A DNA stretch of 64,000 nt. Source: Leptospira inadai serovar Lyme str. 10 (GTDB lineage: Bacteria; Spirochaetota; Leptospiria; Leptospirales; Leptospiraceae). The position numbers were made by a program, and so were the translations under genes. The DNA lies in NCBI RefSeq assembly GCF_000243675.2, contig NZ_AHMM02000025.1, positions 434,001 through 498,000 on the forward strand. Direction: 5' to 3'. Below, one piece after another: positions 17,593 to 27,975 of the stretch (position 1 is the stretch's first letter; each line of letters begins with the position of its first letter). The notes below the pieces were generated by a model that did not search any database, was not told where the DNA came from, and saw only the letters and a list, made by a program, of their open reading frames with translations.

Positions 17593-19206
17593 ATGCGATC
17601 TACCATGATGGACTATCCCTTAGTCCTACCTTCGATTCTTCGTCGCGCCAAAGACGTTCATCCACATAAAGAAATCGTTACAAAATGGCACGATAATTCG
17701 ATTCAACGTTACACTTATGGGGAATTTTACAAGCGAACCATTCGGTTAATGAACGCTCTCCGAAATGCGGAAGTAAAACCGGGCGACGCGATTGCCACAT
17801 TCTGTTTGAATCATTCCTGTCATTTAGAATTATACTTCGCGATTCCATGTATTCGCGCGATCCTTCACACTATCAACGTTCGTTTGTTTCCGGAACAGTT
17901 GGTGTATATCATTAATGAGGCAAAAGATAAATTTATTTTCGTCGACAAATCTTTGACTCCTGTTCTGGAGAAACATCTGGGAGAAATCGGAGGCGTAAAA
18001 AAGTTCATTATTATCGACGACAAAGAAAATGTGGAACCGGCAAGACTTCCGAACGCGATTTCTTATGATGAATTTTTAGCCGGCGGAGACGAAGTTGAGC
18101 GATTCGAGCCGATCGATGAGCTGGAAGCGGCAGGAATTTGCTATACTTCCGGCACAACCGGAAATCCAAAAGGTGTCGTCTATTCGCATCGATCCACTTA
18201 TCTTCATTCAATGGCGGTTTGCATGGGCGATGGACTCGGTATCAAAGAAAGCGAAGCCGTTCTTCCCGTCGTTCCGATGTTTCATGTGAATTCGTGGGGG
18301 ATACCGTTCGCTTCGGTGATGTCGGGCTGCAAGTTGGTTTTTCCAGGCAAACATCTGCTCGGAGCAGCCCTAGCCGAATTACTCGAATCCGAGGAAATAA
18401 CGATTACCGCGGGTGTTCCTACGATTTGGAACGTTTTATACCAACACTTAAAGAAAACAAAATATAGTTTGAAAATCCACACGATGGTTGTCGGAGGCTC
18501 CGCTGCCCCCCGCGGTTTGATCGAAGGATTTGAAAAAGATTTCGGGATAGCGATCCTTCATGCCTGGGGAATGACCGAAACTTCTCCGATCGGAACCGTA
18601 TCTCACCTCCGCAGCTTTATGAAAGATTGGGACGATGAGAAACGTTATGCGTACCGTGCAAAGCAAGGAGTGCCCGTCACAGGTGTCGAAATACGAGCGG
18701 TGGACGATGAGGGGAACGAAGTCCCAAAAGACGGAAAGACTCCCGGCGAACTACTCGTACGTGGTCCCTGGATTACCGGCTCCTATCGCGAAGGTGTTTC
18801 GAAAGATTCTTTTACTCCGGACGGGTGGTTTAGAACCGGTGACGTAGTGGTTCTAGATCAGTTAGGATACATGCAAATTACGGATCGTAAAAAAGATTTA
18901 ATCAAAACAAGAGGAGAATGGATTTCCAGCGTAGATATGGAAAATCTCGTTATGGCCGATCCCGACGTTTTGGAAGCGGCAGTCATCGGAAGAAAGGACC
19001 CGGTCCGGGAAGAGGCCCCGGTTATTTTCGTCGTTGCTTTGGAAGGAAAACAAGTCGACGCTAAACGAATCCATGATCGCTTAAAGGAAAGTTTCGCACA
19101 CTGGCAACTTCCGAAGCTGGAAGATATTCGAGCAGTCTCCGCTATTCCGAAAACCAGTGTCGGAAAGTTCGACAAGAAAAACTTGAGAAAGTTGATAGAA
19201 GAATAG
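17593..19206 (+). CDS. Long-chain fatty-acid/acyl-CoA ligase (AMP-binding enzyme)
   Basis: A 537-residue ANL-superfamily enzyme predicted to activate a carboxylic acid, probably a fatty acid, with ATP and CoA. The P-loop-like motif [16 protein letters not shown] lies near residue 184. AWGMTETSP occurs near 320, the conserved Asp region GWFRTGDVV near 415 and the hinge [15 protein letters not shown] near 430. The C-terminal catalytic lysine lies in [10 protein letters not shown]. The length and the absence of an N-terminal membrane segment suggest a medium- or long-chain ligase of the alkK/FadD13 kind. Exact substrate is not determinable. ATG 17593 has GCGGAG just upstream; an ATG at 17605 is an alternative. 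Confidence 0.9.
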   Translation: MRSTMMDYPLVLPSILRRAKDVHPHKEIVTKWHDNSIQRYTYGEFYKRTIRLMNALRNAEVKPGDAIATFCLNHSCHLELYFAIPCIRAILHTINVRLFPEQLVYIINEAKDKFIFVDKSLTPVLEKHLGEIGGVKKFIIIDDKENVEPARLPNAISYDEFLAGGDEVERFEPIDELEAAGICYTSGTTGNPKGVVYSHRSTYLHSMAVCMGDGLGIKESEAVLPVVPMFHVNSWGIPFASVMSGCKLVFPGKHLLGAALAELLESEEITITAGVPTIWNVLYQHLKKTKYSLKIHTMVVGGSAAPRGLIEGFEKDFGIAILHAWGMTETSPIGTVSHLRSFMKDWDDEKRYAYRAKQGVPVTGVEIRAVDDEGNEVPKDGKTPGELLVRGPWITGSYREGVSKDSFTPDGWFRTGDVVVLDQLGYMQITDRKKDLIKTRGEWISSVDMENLVMADPDVLEAAVIGRKDPVREEAPVIFVVALEGKQVDAKRIHDRLKESFAHWQLPKLEDIRAVSAIPKTSVGKFDKKNLRKLIEE

Positions 19207-19216
19207 ACTGAAATAC

Positions 19217-19242
19217 GCACGTATCGCATCGTAGATACGTGC
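19217..19242 (+). promoter_or_regulatory. Hairpin covering the start codon of the MFS gene
   Basis: GCACGTATC at 19217-19225 is perfectly complementary to GATACGTGC at 19234-19242, giving a nine-pair stem with an eight-base loop. The GTG start codon (19239-19241) lies in the right arm. There is no T run, so it does not look like a terminator. It could limit translation of the exporter. Confidence 0.5.
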
Positions 19243-20432
19243 CAAAATCCGACCGAGTTCTCATACTTTTACTTGGGGCCTTGACTGCAATAGGTCCATT
19301 TTCAATCGATATGTACTTACCTGGGCTTCAGTCCATTTCCAGGGATTTTGGTACCCCAATTTCGAATGTTCAACTTACCTTAACTAGTTTCTTTTTTGGA
19401 TTTTCATTCGGACAACTAGTTTACGGCCCGCTCATCGATAAATTCGGAAGACGAACTCCCTTGATGGCCGGTTTAATTATTTACACGGTGAGTTCGATCG
19501 GATGTGCCCTTTCTGTTTCCGTATGGAGCCTGGTTTTCTTTCGGTTTCTTCAATCGTTAGGAGCATGCGCAGGGATGGTGGTCCCTAGAGCAGTTATCAG
19601 AGACGTATTTTCTCCTCATGAAGGAGCAAAAGTATTCTCTCAAATCATTTTAGTCATGGGTATTGCTCCGATTGTCGCCCCGACCGTGGGAGGACTTCTC
19701 TTAACCTACATGAATTGGCGGACCATTTTCGTCGTCCTGACGATCATCAGTATAATCGTTTCGGCCGGAGCCTGGCTTTATTTACCTGAAACCGGTAAAA
19801 AGGATTCGTCCATCTCCTTAAAGTTGGGGGGAGTATTAAAAGAATATTATGAAGTTTTATATGTTCCCCGCTTCAACGCGTACGTGATCGCGTCCGGTTT
19901 ATCGGCGGCGGTGATGTTCGCATACATTGCAGGATCGCCGTTCGTATTCATGGGAATATTCGGATTAAGCGAATCCGAATACGGATGGTTCTTCGGTTCG
20001 AACGCCGCCGGACTGATTCTCGCAAGCCAACTTAACCGTTTACTTTTACGGAAATTCGAAGCGGAATCGATCGTAAATGCGATTTCTATCCTCTATGTTC
20101 CCGTCGGAATTCTGCTAGTTCTTTGTGCAACCTATCATTGGGGAATGATCCCTATGATCGGCCTTATCTTCCTATTAGTAAGCGGGTTCGGATTCATTAT
20201 GCCGAACGCTTCCGCTTTGGCTATGGCTCCGTTCAGTAGAAATGCAGGTTCTGCCTCGGCGCTGATGGGCGCTATGCAAATGGTTGCGGCAGTCGTAGCA
20301 ACGGCTAGCGTAAGCTTACTTCATGACGGAACTGCGCTGCCAATGACTTTGGTGATGTCGGGAGCCGGAATTCTTTCCTTATTATCTCTCGTTATTCTCC
20401 GGCCAAAAGCCCACCTTAACATCGAAGATTAA
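19239..20432 (+). CDS. Bcr/CflA-family multidrug efflux transporter (MFS)
   Basis: A 397-residue inner-membrane transporter with 12 predicted helices. Family features are the N-terminal ALTAIGPFSIDMYLPGLQSI segment and the motif-A-like GPLIDKFGRRTPL between helices 2 and 3. A QSLGACAGMVVPRAVIRD segment in helix 4/5 is characteristic of drug:H+ antiporters of the Bcr type. It starts at GTG 19239, which is buried in a perfect hairpin. It lies 32 bases after the ligase gene and may be read from the same transcript. Substrate unknown. Confidence 0.88.
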   Translation: MPKSDRVLILLLGALTAIGPFSIDMYLPGLQSISRDFGTPISNVQLTLTSFFFGFSFGQLVYGPLIDKFGRRTPLMAGLIIYTVSSIGCALSVSVWSLVFFRFLQSLGACAGMVVPRAVIRDVFSPHEGAKVFSQIILVMGIAPIVAPTVGGLLLTYMNWRTIFVVLTIISIIVSAGAWLYLPETGKKDSSISLKLGGVLKEYYEVLYVPRFNAYVIASGLSAAVMFAYIAGSPFVFMGIFGLSESEYGWFFGSNAAGLILASQLNRLLLRKFEAESIVNAISILYVPVGILLVLCATYHWGMIPMIGLIFLLVSGFGFIMPNASALAMAPFSRNAGSASALMGAMQMVAAVVATASVSLLHDGTALPMTLVMSGAGILSLLSLVILRPKAHLNIED

Positions 20433-20450
20433 GAGAACTAAAATTCGAAT

Positions 20451-20630
20451 TTAGTCCGTATAGGAACGTCTTTCCGCCAGAAATACGACTTTTTCCGTTC
20501 TCTGCTCTAGGAGTCGACTAGCGCATCTATCCAACAACTTCCCTATTTTTTTGTTATCGGGAAGGTCCGGCCTTGACGGTGAAGATTCCGGCAATGGAGC
20601 CTGGATCTCGTCGATCGGTCGGATGTTCAC
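20451..20630 (-). CDS. Small protein of unknown function (59 residues)
   Basis: A short frame in the otherwise empty gap between the MFS gene and lpxD. It starts at GTG 20630, five bases after a perfect AGGGAGG ribosome site (20636-20642), and ends at TAA 20451. The product starts MNIRPIDEIQAPLPESSP, is rich in proline near the N-terminus and becomes a basic, likely helical tail (KLLDRCASRLLEQRTEKVVF). No signal peptide or membrane segment. A TTGACA lies about 60 bases upstream. No homologue recognised. The ribosome site is the main support. Confidence 0.6.
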   Translation of the reverse strand: MNIRPIDEIQAPLPESSPSRPDLPDNKKIGKLLDRCASRLLEQRTEKVVFLAERRSYTD

Positions 20631-20635
20631 AGTAG

Positions 20636-20642
20636 CCTCCCT
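20636..20642 (-). promoter_or_regulatory. Strong ribosome-binding site for the 59-residue small gene
   Basis: The minus strand reads AGGGAGG, followed by five bases and GTG 20630. This is the best ribosome site in the 20433-20771 gap and decides the start of the small gene. Confidence 0.6.
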
Positions 20643-20771
20643 GTGGAAATAGGATAAAGGGAAGAGTCGTTCTTATCTTACGAATTGTCAAGCACTCGAA
20701 AAGATTTAGGCGGAACGGCGCATAGTTTATCTATAACGATTCTATGGCCGTTTTTACGAAGCGCGATGGGA

Positions 20772-21824
20772 TCATTCGGTAATTTCTATACCTAGTTTTT
20801 GTTCGATCGCTTTAATTCTGCGGGCCCATTTTTGGAAATTTACGACATTCCGAATATTGACGCGGAGTTTTTGGAATTCAGGAAAAGTCAGACCGTAATC
20901 CCAACCGACATAAATATCCGGTTTGGGTGGAGTGTTTCGTACCGAAGTACCCCCGCCGATTATCGTTCCGCTAGGAATGCGGATGTGATCGGCCAATCCG
21001 CACCCGCCTCCGATAGTGACGTTATCTTCCACAATAGTAGAACCTGCAACGCCTGTCCAGCCGGCGATCACTACGTTCTTACCGAATACGCAATTATGAC
21101 CGATGTGCACCAAATTATCGAACTTACACCCGTCTCCGATAATCGTATCTTCCAACCCGCCTCGATCAATTGCAGAGTTCGATCCGAGTTCCACGTCGTC
21201 TCCGACGCGAACGGTTCCGACCTGCGGAATCTTATTATGTTTACCGTCGGCAAAAACGAATCTAAAGCCGTCCCCGCCGATCGTACTGTTTCCGTGCGAA
21301 CGAAATCTTTTTCCGATGATTACGCCATGGTAAATAACGCTATTCGGCCCGACATGCGAGCCTTCTCCGATTTTCACATTTCGACCGATTCTCGCGCCGT
21401 CTTCAAGAATCGTATTATCGCCGATTTCGGTCTGTTCTCCGACCGAGACTTGGTGACCGACATAGCAGTTCTTCCCCAGCTTTGCGGACGGATGAACAAA
21501 TGCCGACGATTCGATTTTAGATCCATATAAGTGAGGGGGGTAAACCAAATCCAATACCTGCGCTAAAACTAGATCCGGTTTAGAAACGACTAAACATGGA
21601 ACTTCTAACTCCTTGGAAAATTCTTCGGTCGTAAGTACGGCACTGGATAAAGTTTTTTTGGCATCCGAAAGTATTTTCTTATTTGCTAAAAAACTAATGC
21701 TTGCTGGAGATCCTGGGGAAATCGGAGAGACCGAATCCACTACGACTTTAGTCGGTTCTGAACAATTCGCAATTTTTGATCCGGATATCTTTACGGAAAG
21801 TTCTTCCAAAGTATATCGAGCCAT
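20772..21824 (-). CDS. lpxD: UDP-3-O-(3-hydroxyacyl)glucosamine N-acyltransferase
   Basis: LpxD adds the second acyl chain in lipid A synthesis, transferring it from acyl-ACP to the amino group of UDP-3-O-acyl-GlcN. The 350-residue protein has the N-terminal uridine-binding domain (residues 1-100). A long left-handed beta helix of hexapeptide repeats follows ([20 protein letters not shown] and similar, about 105-310). Then comes a C-terminal helical ACP-binding segment ([18 protein letters not shown]). The catalytic histidine is in the VHIGHNC segment. It fits a lipid A-producing spirochaete. It is monocistronic as far as seen, divergent from the ferredoxin reductase gene. Confidence 0.93.
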   Translation of the reverse strand: MARYTLEELSVKISGSKIANCSEPTKVVVDSVSPISPGSPASISFLANKKILSDAKKTLSSAVLTTEEFSKELEVPCLVVSKPDLVLAQVLDLVYPPHLYGSKIESSAFVHPSAKLGKNCYVGHQVSVGEQTEIGDNTILEDGARIGRNVKIGEGSHVGPNSVIYHGVIIGKRFRSHGNSTIGGDGFRFVFADGKHNKIPQVGTVRVGDDVELGSNSAIDRGGLEDTIIGDGCKFDNLVHIGHNCVFGKNVVIAGWTGVAGSTIVEDNVTIGGGCGLADHIRIPSGTIIGGGTSVRNTPPKPDIYVGWDYGLTFPEFQKLRVNIRNVVNFQKWARRIKAIEQKLGIEITE

Positions 21825-22087
21825 GAAATTCCTCTTTTACCTATATAATCCTGAAACACCAACGTATATTAGTCGGGCATTGCTTACTATCCGAAAATTA
21901 GGCGGAAAAAAAGAGAGCTATAGCGAAGGCCTCTCAAATATCGTATCGATTTGTTCGATGCAAATCGGACATAATTTTACGAATCGCTTAGGAACCCGAG
22001 AGGAAGTTAAATATCCCGTTTGACGAATTGACGTTCGAAAAAAATCTGTATTCAGTCTTAAATTGAAATCAGGAACCTTCGCCGCGT

Positions 22088-23020
22088 ATGAAGCCCGTTA
22101 GAGAACCGCAAATCAACATTTTCAAAAAGTCCAACCCTTATAAAGCCCGAGTCATAAGTAATACTTGTCTTACACCGGAACCTGGAAAAGGAAAACGTCC
22201 AAAAAAAGAGGGTGAATCGCAGATTCATCGTATCGTCATTGCGGTCGATCATAACCAGTATCCCTATGTAATCGGACAGTCTGCGGGAATTATTCCTCCC
22301 GGAGAAGATCCTGAAAAGAAGGCGAAAGGACTTGCCGACGTCGCTTATACGGTACGTTTATATTCAATCGCTTCTCCAAGTTATTCCTTCGGTTTAAAGG
22401 AAGATAACATAGAATTTATCATTAAACGAGATAATGTCTACGACGCCGACGGTAACTTGCAATTCAAAGGCGTTTGTTCCAACTACGTCTGCGATTTGAA
22501 GGAAGGGGATGAAGTCGTCATGACCGGTCCTTCCGGTAAGAAATTTCTTCTTCCGACTTCCGATTTTTCGGGGGATATCATGTTTCTTGCAACGGGCACC
22601 GGCCTGGCACCTTTCATCGGAATGTCCGAGGAACTACTAGAACATAAATTGATTCAGTTCTCGGGCAACATTACTCTTGTTTATGGAGTTCCATACTCCG
22701 ACGAATTGGTGATGTTGGATTACCTTAAAAACCTCGAGATCAAATATAAAAATTTCAAACTTGTAACTGCGGTCTCCCGGGAAGAAAAGAATCCGTTCGA
22801 TGGCGGAAGGATGTACATAACTCATAGAGTCCGCCAACTCGAGACAGAGGTCAAAAAGATACTTTCCGGTGGCGGTAGATTTTATATTTGCGGTGGCCCG
22901 AAAGGAATGGAGAAGGGCGTAATCGAAGAAATTCAAAAAATCGCCGGTGACGGCTCTACCTATGAAGAGTATAAACATCATTTAGAGCATTCGCACCAAC
23001 TCTTCGTGGAAACTTATTGA
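22088..23020 (+). CDS. Plant-type ferredoxin-NADP(+) reductase
   Basis: A 310-residue FAD enzyme moving electrons between NADP(H) and ferredoxin or flavodoxin. The FAD-binding RLYSIAS motif lies near residue 97, the isoalloxazine/NADP region [11 protein letters not shown] near 165 and the YICGGPKGM segment near 275. The chain ends in a tyrosine (VETY), the C-terminal aromatic residue that stacks on FAD in plastidic-type enzymes. Leptospira is known to carry a plastidic-type reductase of this sort. A clear terminator follows directly, so it is a single-gene unit at its 3' end. Confidence 0.9.
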   Translation: MKPVREPQINIFKKSNPYKARVISNTCLTPEPGKGKRPKKEGESQIHRIVIAVDHNQYPYVIGQSAGIIPPGEDPEKKAKGLADVAYTVRLYSIASPSYSFGLKEDNIEFIIKRDNVYDADGNLQFKGVCSNYVCDLKEGDEVVMTGPSGKKFLLPTSDFSGDIMFLATGTGLAPFIGMSEELLEHKLIQFSGNITLVYGVPYSDELVMLDYLKNLEIKYKNFKLVTAVSREEKNPFDGGRMYITHRVRQLETEVKKILSGGGRFYICGGPKGMEKGVIEEIQKIAGDGSTYEEYKHHLEHSHQLFVETY

Positions 23021-23047
23021 TTCAAACTCTTACGTTTATCAATACTC

Positions 23048-23074
23048 AAAAGGGCTCGTTACGAGCCCTTTTTT
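23048..23074 (+). terminator. Rho-independent terminator of the ferredoxin reductase gene
   Basis: AAGGGCTCG, loop TTA, CGAGCCCTT, followed by a T run. It lies about 30 bases after the reductase stop codon. Confidence 0.88.
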
Positions 23075-23139
23075 ATGGAAAACTACTGGAAATCCAAAAC
23101 AGGATCCGGTACTTTCGAATCGATTTTGGAGATTTTAAA

Positions 23140-23352
23140 ATGAGTGTAATCAGGGATATAGACAAAGGCAAAGGAGAAATCATACGCGTGGAAATCTCCG
23201 AGTTCAAAGGTAATAAGTATTTAAATCTTCGCGTTTGGTACACGGATAGCGAGGGGGAATACAAGCCGACTCAGAAAGGGATAGCAATTCCGGTCGGTTT
23301 GTACGACGAGGTGAAGGACGCAATTCTTGCCGCCGAATCTCTTTTGAATTAA
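23140..23352 (+). CDS. PC4/p15-like single-stranded DNA-binding protein
   Basis: A 70-residue protein starting at ATG 23140 behind a TTGGAG ribosome site. The longer frame from 23017 would cross the terminator and is unlikely. The sequence pattern, [21 protein letters not shown] then [17 protein letters not shown], fits the bacterial PC4/YdbC-type fold, which binds single-stranded DNA as a dimer and affects transcription or repair. The exact role is unknown. It converges with the VWA-STAS gene, overlapping its stop by about three bases. Confidence 0.8.
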   Translation: MSVIRDIDKGKGEIIRVEISEFKGNKYLNLRVWYTDSEGEYKPTQKGIAIPVGLYDEVKDAILAAESLLN

Positions 23353-24956
23353 ATCCTTTTTTCTTGGATCCAGGTTTGGAGTAAATTAAATGCATCCTCC
23401 TCGGTTTCCACGGATCGGATATGAGATTCCAATCTCGTAATAGAAAAGACTTTTTTAACCGAGTCCCTCAAATTACAAACGATAAGCTCGCCTCCGCGTT
23501 TACGAAGCCACCCGGCTATTTGAATCAGCATACCGATAGCCGAAGAGTCGATGTACGAAGACCTAGCTAAATTGAAGACGACGTAACGGAAGCCGTCTTT
23601 CATTTTATCCTGAATGGCGTTCTTGATATCCGGACATTTGTAGAGATCAATGTCCTCTGTAGTTCTGTAAGAGAAGATTTCGTCGTGGTATTCCACACCG
23701 TCGTCGATCGGAAAATCGAGAGAACCCCCGGATTTTAATTCGGAGGCGGAAGCCACTAAATGCTTAGAGGCCGTAGGAGAGTTTTCCAGAATTCTAACTT
23801 TCAATGCCGTAATTCTAAATCCTAGACTCTGTAAAACATCCGGCGCCAATTCCTCTTTTTCGTTGATATCTTTTAGTAAATCGTTTAGCAGAGTGACCGC
23901 TTCTTCTGAGTAGCCTTCCTTTAATAAAACCCCCGCTTTTTTAAGACCCTTTCCCGAGCGAGCTATCAAAGTTTCTACAATTACGTCGGCGTCTTCCTTA
24001 ACTTGGTCTGGTTGCCAATCTAATTCTAGTTCTTTCCGCTTTTGCTCCAATTTCATCCCGTCCGATAAGTCGTAGTAGCTTGTATCGACGCTTATCGATT
24101 CCGGCTGACCTTTACCGCTCGGTCTAAAATGCACTACGATGCTTTTCACATCATCGGCACGCATATCTCCCACTTCTAGCACAAGAGCTTTGGATCTACC
24201 CGATTCCTCCGGATCCGGTTCCGTATAAAAGGCGACCTCGGATACTACATCAAGAAAATCTAATCCTTTCGGAAAATGGACCTTTGCTTCGATCGATTGT
24301 GCGTATAAGGATCCGATATCTCCGAACTCGCGGAAGAAAATGTCTCCGGTTTCTTCCGGTGTTTCGATGAAATAAAAATTTCCGCCACCGGCTTCTGCGA
24401 TTTCCTTTAACAGGATTTCATTGAAATCGTTGCCGAAACCGATCACCGTCGTCGTGATTCCCTTTTTATACGCGTTAGCGGCGATATCGATGAGTTGAAG
24501 AGGGTCTTTTATTCCAAGCGTAGGATTCCCGTCCGTAAGAAGTATGGCTCTTTTATACACCTCGGTTTCGGGAAATAATTCTAGGGATCGCAAAACATGG
24601 AGCCACCCACCGCTTAAATTCGTCGACGTACCTACTTGAATCGTACCGAGTCGATGAATTACCGAATTTTTTTCCGCAAGAGGGACGATCGGCTGAATAA
24701 CTTGAATATCTTCCGCATAGGCGACTGCCGTTAAATAGTCTCGTCGTGTAAGCCAATTTACAAGAGAGGAAGAAGCCTGGATAACGGCTTCTAATTTTTC
24801 CCCTTTCATGGACCAACTCCTGTCCAGCGCTAAACCTAAAACTAAAGGGCGTCTTTGTAGGTTCGTTCCTCCGGGAGGCGAATTTAATCTTATAAGTAAG
24901 GAATTCGGCTTAGAAGAAGAACCGGCCGGTCGAAGAAGCTTGGCCGAAAGAATCAT
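23349..24956 (-). CDS. VWA-STAS fusion protein
   Basis: A 535-residue cytoplasmic protein. Residues 35-215 form a von Willebrand factor A domain with the metal site DRSWS (near residue 45), a threonine in GTSTNLSGG, and the ILLTDGNPT aspartate. The middle region is partly helical. Residues about 420-530 form a STAS domain ([20 protein letters not shown], with the phosphorylatable-Ser region of anti-anti-sigma factors, and GGELIVCNL). The pairing of a metal-dependent protein-binding module with a partner-switching STAS module suggests a regulator or sensor. No signal peptide. It is convergent with the PC4-like gene. Confidence 0.85.
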   Translation of the reverse strand: MILSAKLLRPAGSSSKPNSLLIRLNSPPGGTNLQRRPLVLGLALDRSWSMKGEKLEAVIQASSSLVNWLTRRDYLTAVAYAEDIQVIQPIVPLAEKNSVIHRLGTIQVGTSTNLSGGWLHVLRSLELFPETEVYKRAILLTDGNPTLGIKDPLQLIDIAANAYKKGITTTVIGFGNDFNEILLKEIAEAGGGNFYFIETPEETGDIFFREFGDIGSLYAQSIEAKVHFPKGLDFLDVVSEVAFYTEPDPEESGRSKALVLEVGDMRADDVKSIVVHFRPSGKGQPESISVDTSYYDLSDGMKLEQKRKELELDWQPDQVKEDADVIVETLIARSGKGLKKAGVLLKEGYSEEAVTLLNDLLKDINEKEELAPDVLQSLGFRITALKVRILENSPTASKHLVASASELKSGGSLDFPIDDGVEYHDEIFSYRTTEDIDLYKCPDIKNAIQDKMKDGFRYVVFNLARSSYIDSSAIGMLIQIAGWLRKRGGELIVCNLRDSVKKVFSITRLESHIRSVETEEDAFNLLQTWIQEKRI

Positions 24957-25027
24957 GCGCTAAAAAAAACCATTTACCTCCGGGCTTAGCAAGTAGAATT
25001 TCATTAGTACGGAAACAAAGATAGTAA

Positions 25028-25486
25028 ATGGATCAGCGCGAAATTTTGCCATATCTACCCGAATTTTTGGAACGTTTCCACAATTTACGTCCTGAAAATA
25101 AAGACGAAATTCCTAGTTTCACAAGAATCTATAAAAACGGCGAATTTCTTTGCGAAGCGTCAAATTTGGTGGAAGTCACTCAAGATTCCTCCCGGCATAG
25201 CGAAATTATCGCCATCGCTAAAGCGAAAGAATTATTAAAAGATCGATATCTAACCGACTGTTTGCTCATTACTACTCTCGAACCTTGTTTAATGTGCGCC
25301 GGTACGATCCTTTTGTCTCGGATACCGAAAGTCGCCTATCTTTTGCCGGCAAAGCAAGGAGAAGGTATTTCCTCTATGAGTTTTGAAACGATCTACAGCA
25401 GAAATTTTTTTCCGGATCTTTTACTACTTCGAACGGCGGAAACCAGAATATCCTTTCAAGAATTCTTCCGCGACAAACGGAATTAG
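25028..25486 (+). CDS. tadA: TadA-like nucleoside/tRNA adenosine deaminase
   Basis: A 152-residue zinc-dependent deaminase of the cytidine deaminase superfamily. The catalytic pair is seen as HSEIIAI (His and proton-shuttling Glu; the family usually has HAE) and EPCLMCAG (two zinc cysteines). TadA converts adenosine to inosine at the wobble position of tRNA-Arg. The sequence fits TadA best, but a guanine or other nucleoside deaminase cannot be excluded. It sits 61 bases before dnaX on the same strand. In many bacteria tadA is linked to dnaX, which supports the assignment. Confidence 0.8.
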   Translation: MDQREILPYLPEFLERFHNLRPENKDEIPSFTRIYKNGEFLCEASNLVEVTQDSSRHSEIIAIAKAKELLKDRYLTDCLLITTLEPCLMCAGTILLSRIPKVAYLLPAKQGEGISSMSFETIYSRNFFPDLLLLRTAETRISFQEFFRDKRN

Positions 25487-25547
25487 TTCCGTCTTTTCCG
25501 CTTTTCCTCCTTTATCTGTCCAAAGTATTTGGTAAAATGGTTCACCT

Positions 25548-27020
25548 ATGGCCGGAAATCACGAAGTCCTTTCAAGAAAGTATCGTCCCCAACGATTTCA
25601 GGATGTAATTCATCAGAATCTAGCAATCGGGGCTTTACAAAACGCGGTAAAATCAGGAAAGATAGGACACGCATATATATTTTTCGGACCTCGCGGCGTT
25701 GGAAAGACGACCATCGCGAGAATTTTTGCAAAAAGGCTTAACTGCAAAAACCCGGTCGATAACGAACCTTGTAACGAGTGTAGTTCCTGCATCGAGATCA
25801 CTAAGGGAATTTCCGGCGACGTTTTAGAAATAGATGCAGCTAGTAATCGAGGAATAGAAAATATCCGGGAGTTGCGGGACAACGTAAAATTTACCCCGAT
25901 GGGCGGTAAATATAAAGTCTATATTATCGATGAAGTGCATATGCTCACGGACCAGTCCTTTAACGCTCTTCTCAAAACCTTAGAAGAACCTCCGTCACAT
26001 GTCGTTTTTGTCTTAGCAACCACGGAATATCAAAAAATTCCCGAAACGATATTATCAAGATGCCAGGATTTCGTTTTTAAAAAAGTTCCTCTTTCGATTC
26101 TGCAGGATTATGCCGAGAATCTTTGCCGAGAGGAAAAGACGCAGTATGATACTGAAGGTCTGTTCTGGGTCGCAAAGAAGGGGGATGGATCCGTAAGGGA
26201 TATGCTTTCCTTTATGGAGCAAGCCTTGGTATTCACGAATAACAAGGTGATAGGTACCGAAATTCGAAGGATGATCGGCTATCATGGAATCGACTTTTTA
26301 TCCAATTTCGTAAAAAGTTTAGTGGCTCCGGAAAGTCATTCAAAAGCATTAGAAATTATTGAAACTCTTTACCAAGAAGGACAGGATATTTACAAATTCT
26401 TATGGGATACCATAGAATTCAGTCACACACTTTGTCTTTTAAAGGAATCGGTCGCAGATTCCGAATCCGTAAATTATCCGCGTGAGGACCTCCTCAGAAT
26501 GCGTAAGGAATTCGAAACGACCGACCCTATACTTTTAAATCATCTATCGTTTCGTCTTTTCGACCTATTTGAAAGAATCAAAACCATCAAACTTAGAAAT
26601 TCGTTCGAAATAAAAATCTTCACAGAAATCCAAATAAAGAAACTCGTCGAAGACTTAAATAAACCTTCGCTATCCGGACTTGTAGATAGGATTAACCATC
26701 TGATTTTAATGATCCAGGAGCAGGACGAAGCGAAATCATCCTTTTCCGGATTTTCCAAAACGAATCCGAAAGAGGACCTCCCGCGCGACTCTCAAAGCGT
26801 AATTTCTAAATCTACGGAGAAAACCGCGGAATCAATCCAGTCTAAGAAGAAAGAAGATACTTTACCGGCAAAATCCGGAGCCGCAAATTCCGCGCTTTCC
26901 TCTTTGGAAGAAATGGCCAAAGACGTCGTTTCGGAAGATGCGGAATGGGAAACATCGTTTAAGAACGAGTTCTTAGGAACCGATGTCGATCCTGCAAAAG
27001 TTCCTAAGTTGGACGGATAA
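25548..27020 (+). CDS. dnaX: DNA polymerase III subunits gamma/tau
   Basis: The clamp-loader ATPase, 490 residues. The N-terminal AAA+ module has Walker [13 protein letters not shown] (about residues 45-56), a zinc cluster made from [11 protein letters not shown], Walker B IIDEVHM (about 125) and the sensor SRCQDFVF. A lid and collar domain follow (about 180-400). The C-terminal 100 residues are charged and low in complexity and are shorter than the tau tail of E. coli. It is the first gene of dnaX-ebfC-recR, a common cluster. No obvious slippery sequence for a gamma product was recognised. Confidence 0.93.
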   Translation: MAGNHEVLSRKYRPQRFQDVIHQNLAIGALQNAVKSGKIGHAYIFFGPRGVGKTTIARIFAKRLNCKNPVDNEPCNECSSCIEITKGISGDVLEIDAASNRGIENIRELRDNVKFTPMGGKYKVYIIDEVHMLTDQSFNALLKTLEEPPSHVVFVLATTEYQKIPETILSRCQDFVFKKVPLSILQDYAENLCREEKTQYDTEGLFWVAKKGDGSVRDMLSFMEQALVFTNNKVIGTEIRRMIGYHGIDFLSNFVKSLVAPESHSKALEIIETLYQEGQDIYKFLWDTIEFSHTLCLLKESVADSESVNYPREDLLRMRKEFETTDPILLNHLSFRLFDLFERIKTIKLRNSFEIKIFTEIQIKKLVEDLNKPSLSGLVDRINHLILMIQEQDEAKSSFSGFSKTNPKEDLPRDSQSVISKSTEKTAESIQSKKKEDTLPAKSGAANSALSSLEEMAKDVVSEDAEWETSFKNEFLGTDVDPAKVPKLDG

Positions 27021-27033
27021 GGAGAATAGCCGG

Positions 27034-27381
27034 ATGTTTGATAATATTAAGAATGCCTCCGAGATGTTTTCTCGCATGGGGGAAATGAAGGAGCGAGTCG
27101 AAGAAATTAAAAAAAGAATTTCTAATATTCGCGTAATCGGAGACGCGGGCGCGGGAATGGTGCAGGTCACAAGCACCGGAGAAGGGATTATCACGGACGT
27201 GAAGATCAATAAGACTTTATTCGATTCCGACGATAATAAAATGTTAGAAGACTTAATTCTGTCAGCGACAAACGAGGCGCTTAAAAAAGCGAAGGAAGCG
27301 ACCGAATACGAATTTAAGTCCGTTACCGGGGGATTCGATTTTTCCCAAATTTCAAAGTTATTCGGCGGCAACATTGGCTGA
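27034..27381 (+). CDS. ebfC: Nucleoid-associated protein, YbaB/EbfC family
   Basis: A 115-residue protein starting at ATG 27034 behind AAGGAG. The longer frame at 26983 would overlap dnaX. It has the family pattern: an N-terminal helix with [15 protein letters not shown], then [21 protein letters not shown] and a C-terminal helix [15 protein letters not shown]. YbaB proteins bind DNA as dimers and are thought to act with RecR. The Borrelia homologue EbfC is a DNA-binding regulator. It lies between dnaX and recR, the classical order, and its last eight bases overlap the recR start. Confidence 0.92.
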   Translation: MFDNIKNASEMFSRMGEMKERVEEIKKRISNIRVIGDAGAGMVQVTSTGEGIITDVKINKTLFDSDDNKMLEDLILSATNEALKKAKEATEYEFKSVTGGFDFSQISKLFGGNIG

Positions 27382-27967
27382 ACACTTGATCGAAGGTATG
27401 GTTAGCGCACTTTCTTCCCTTCCGGGGATCGGAAAGAAGAGCGCTTATCGAATCAGTTTCCATCTACTCCGACAAGATCCGACGGTATTTCACGGATTTG
27501 TTCAAAGTCTGGTAGATACCAAAGATCGAATTCGTTTTTGTGCAAGGTGCGGTGCCTATTCCGAAGCCGAAATCTGCGAACTTTGTATTTCTCCTAGACG
27601 GGACGGGCATACCGTTTGCGTAGTCGAGCAACCGGAAGACGTTTTCTTTATCGAAAATACGGGCGAGTTTAAGGGAAGATACCATGTATTAAACGGAGTA
27701 ATTTCTCCGTTGGAAGGAATCGGTCCTCAGGATCTAAGAATTAAGGAATTAGTAAGCAGAATCGAACCGGAAGAAATTAAGGAAGTCCTAGTCGCCACGA
27801 ACCCTACGTTAGAAGGCGATGCAACGGCGGACTACCTACATCGACAATTACAAAATTCGAATGTAGTTGTGAGTCGTATCGCCTACGGCATAACGGTCGG
27901 TGGTTCGATAGAATTGGCCGACCAATACACTTTAGGACGCGCAATCCGTTCAAGATTAAAATTATAA
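27374..27967 (+). CDS. recR: Recombination protein RecR
   Basis: A 197-residue protein acting with RecF and RecO to load RecA on gapped DNA. It has the N-terminal helix-hairpin-helix [12 protein letters not shown], the Cys4 zinc cluster ([16 protein letters not shown]) and a Toprim domain ([14 protein letters not shown], then [19 protein letters not shown]) with the Walker-like C-terminal strand. Translation begins at TTG 27374, inside the end of ebfC; I chose it because it gives the normal N-terminus. A following ATG would also give a plausible shorter protein. Confidence 0.93.
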   Translation: MAEHLIEGMVSALSSLPGIGKKSAYRISFHLLRQDPTVFHGFVQSLVDTKDRIRFCARCGAYSEAEICELCISPRRDGHTVCVVEQPEDVFFIENTGEFKGRYHVLNGVISPLEGIGPQDLRIKELVSRIEPEEIKEVLVATNPTLEGDATADYLHRQLQNSNVVVSRIAYGITVGGSIELADQYTLGRAIRSRLKL

Positions 27968-27975
27968 TCCTTCTC

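Noticed and set aside
20799..21530. 243-codon frame opposite lpxD
   Set aside because: It is the antisense of the hexapeptide repeats of lpxD, whose regularity keeps an opposite frame open.
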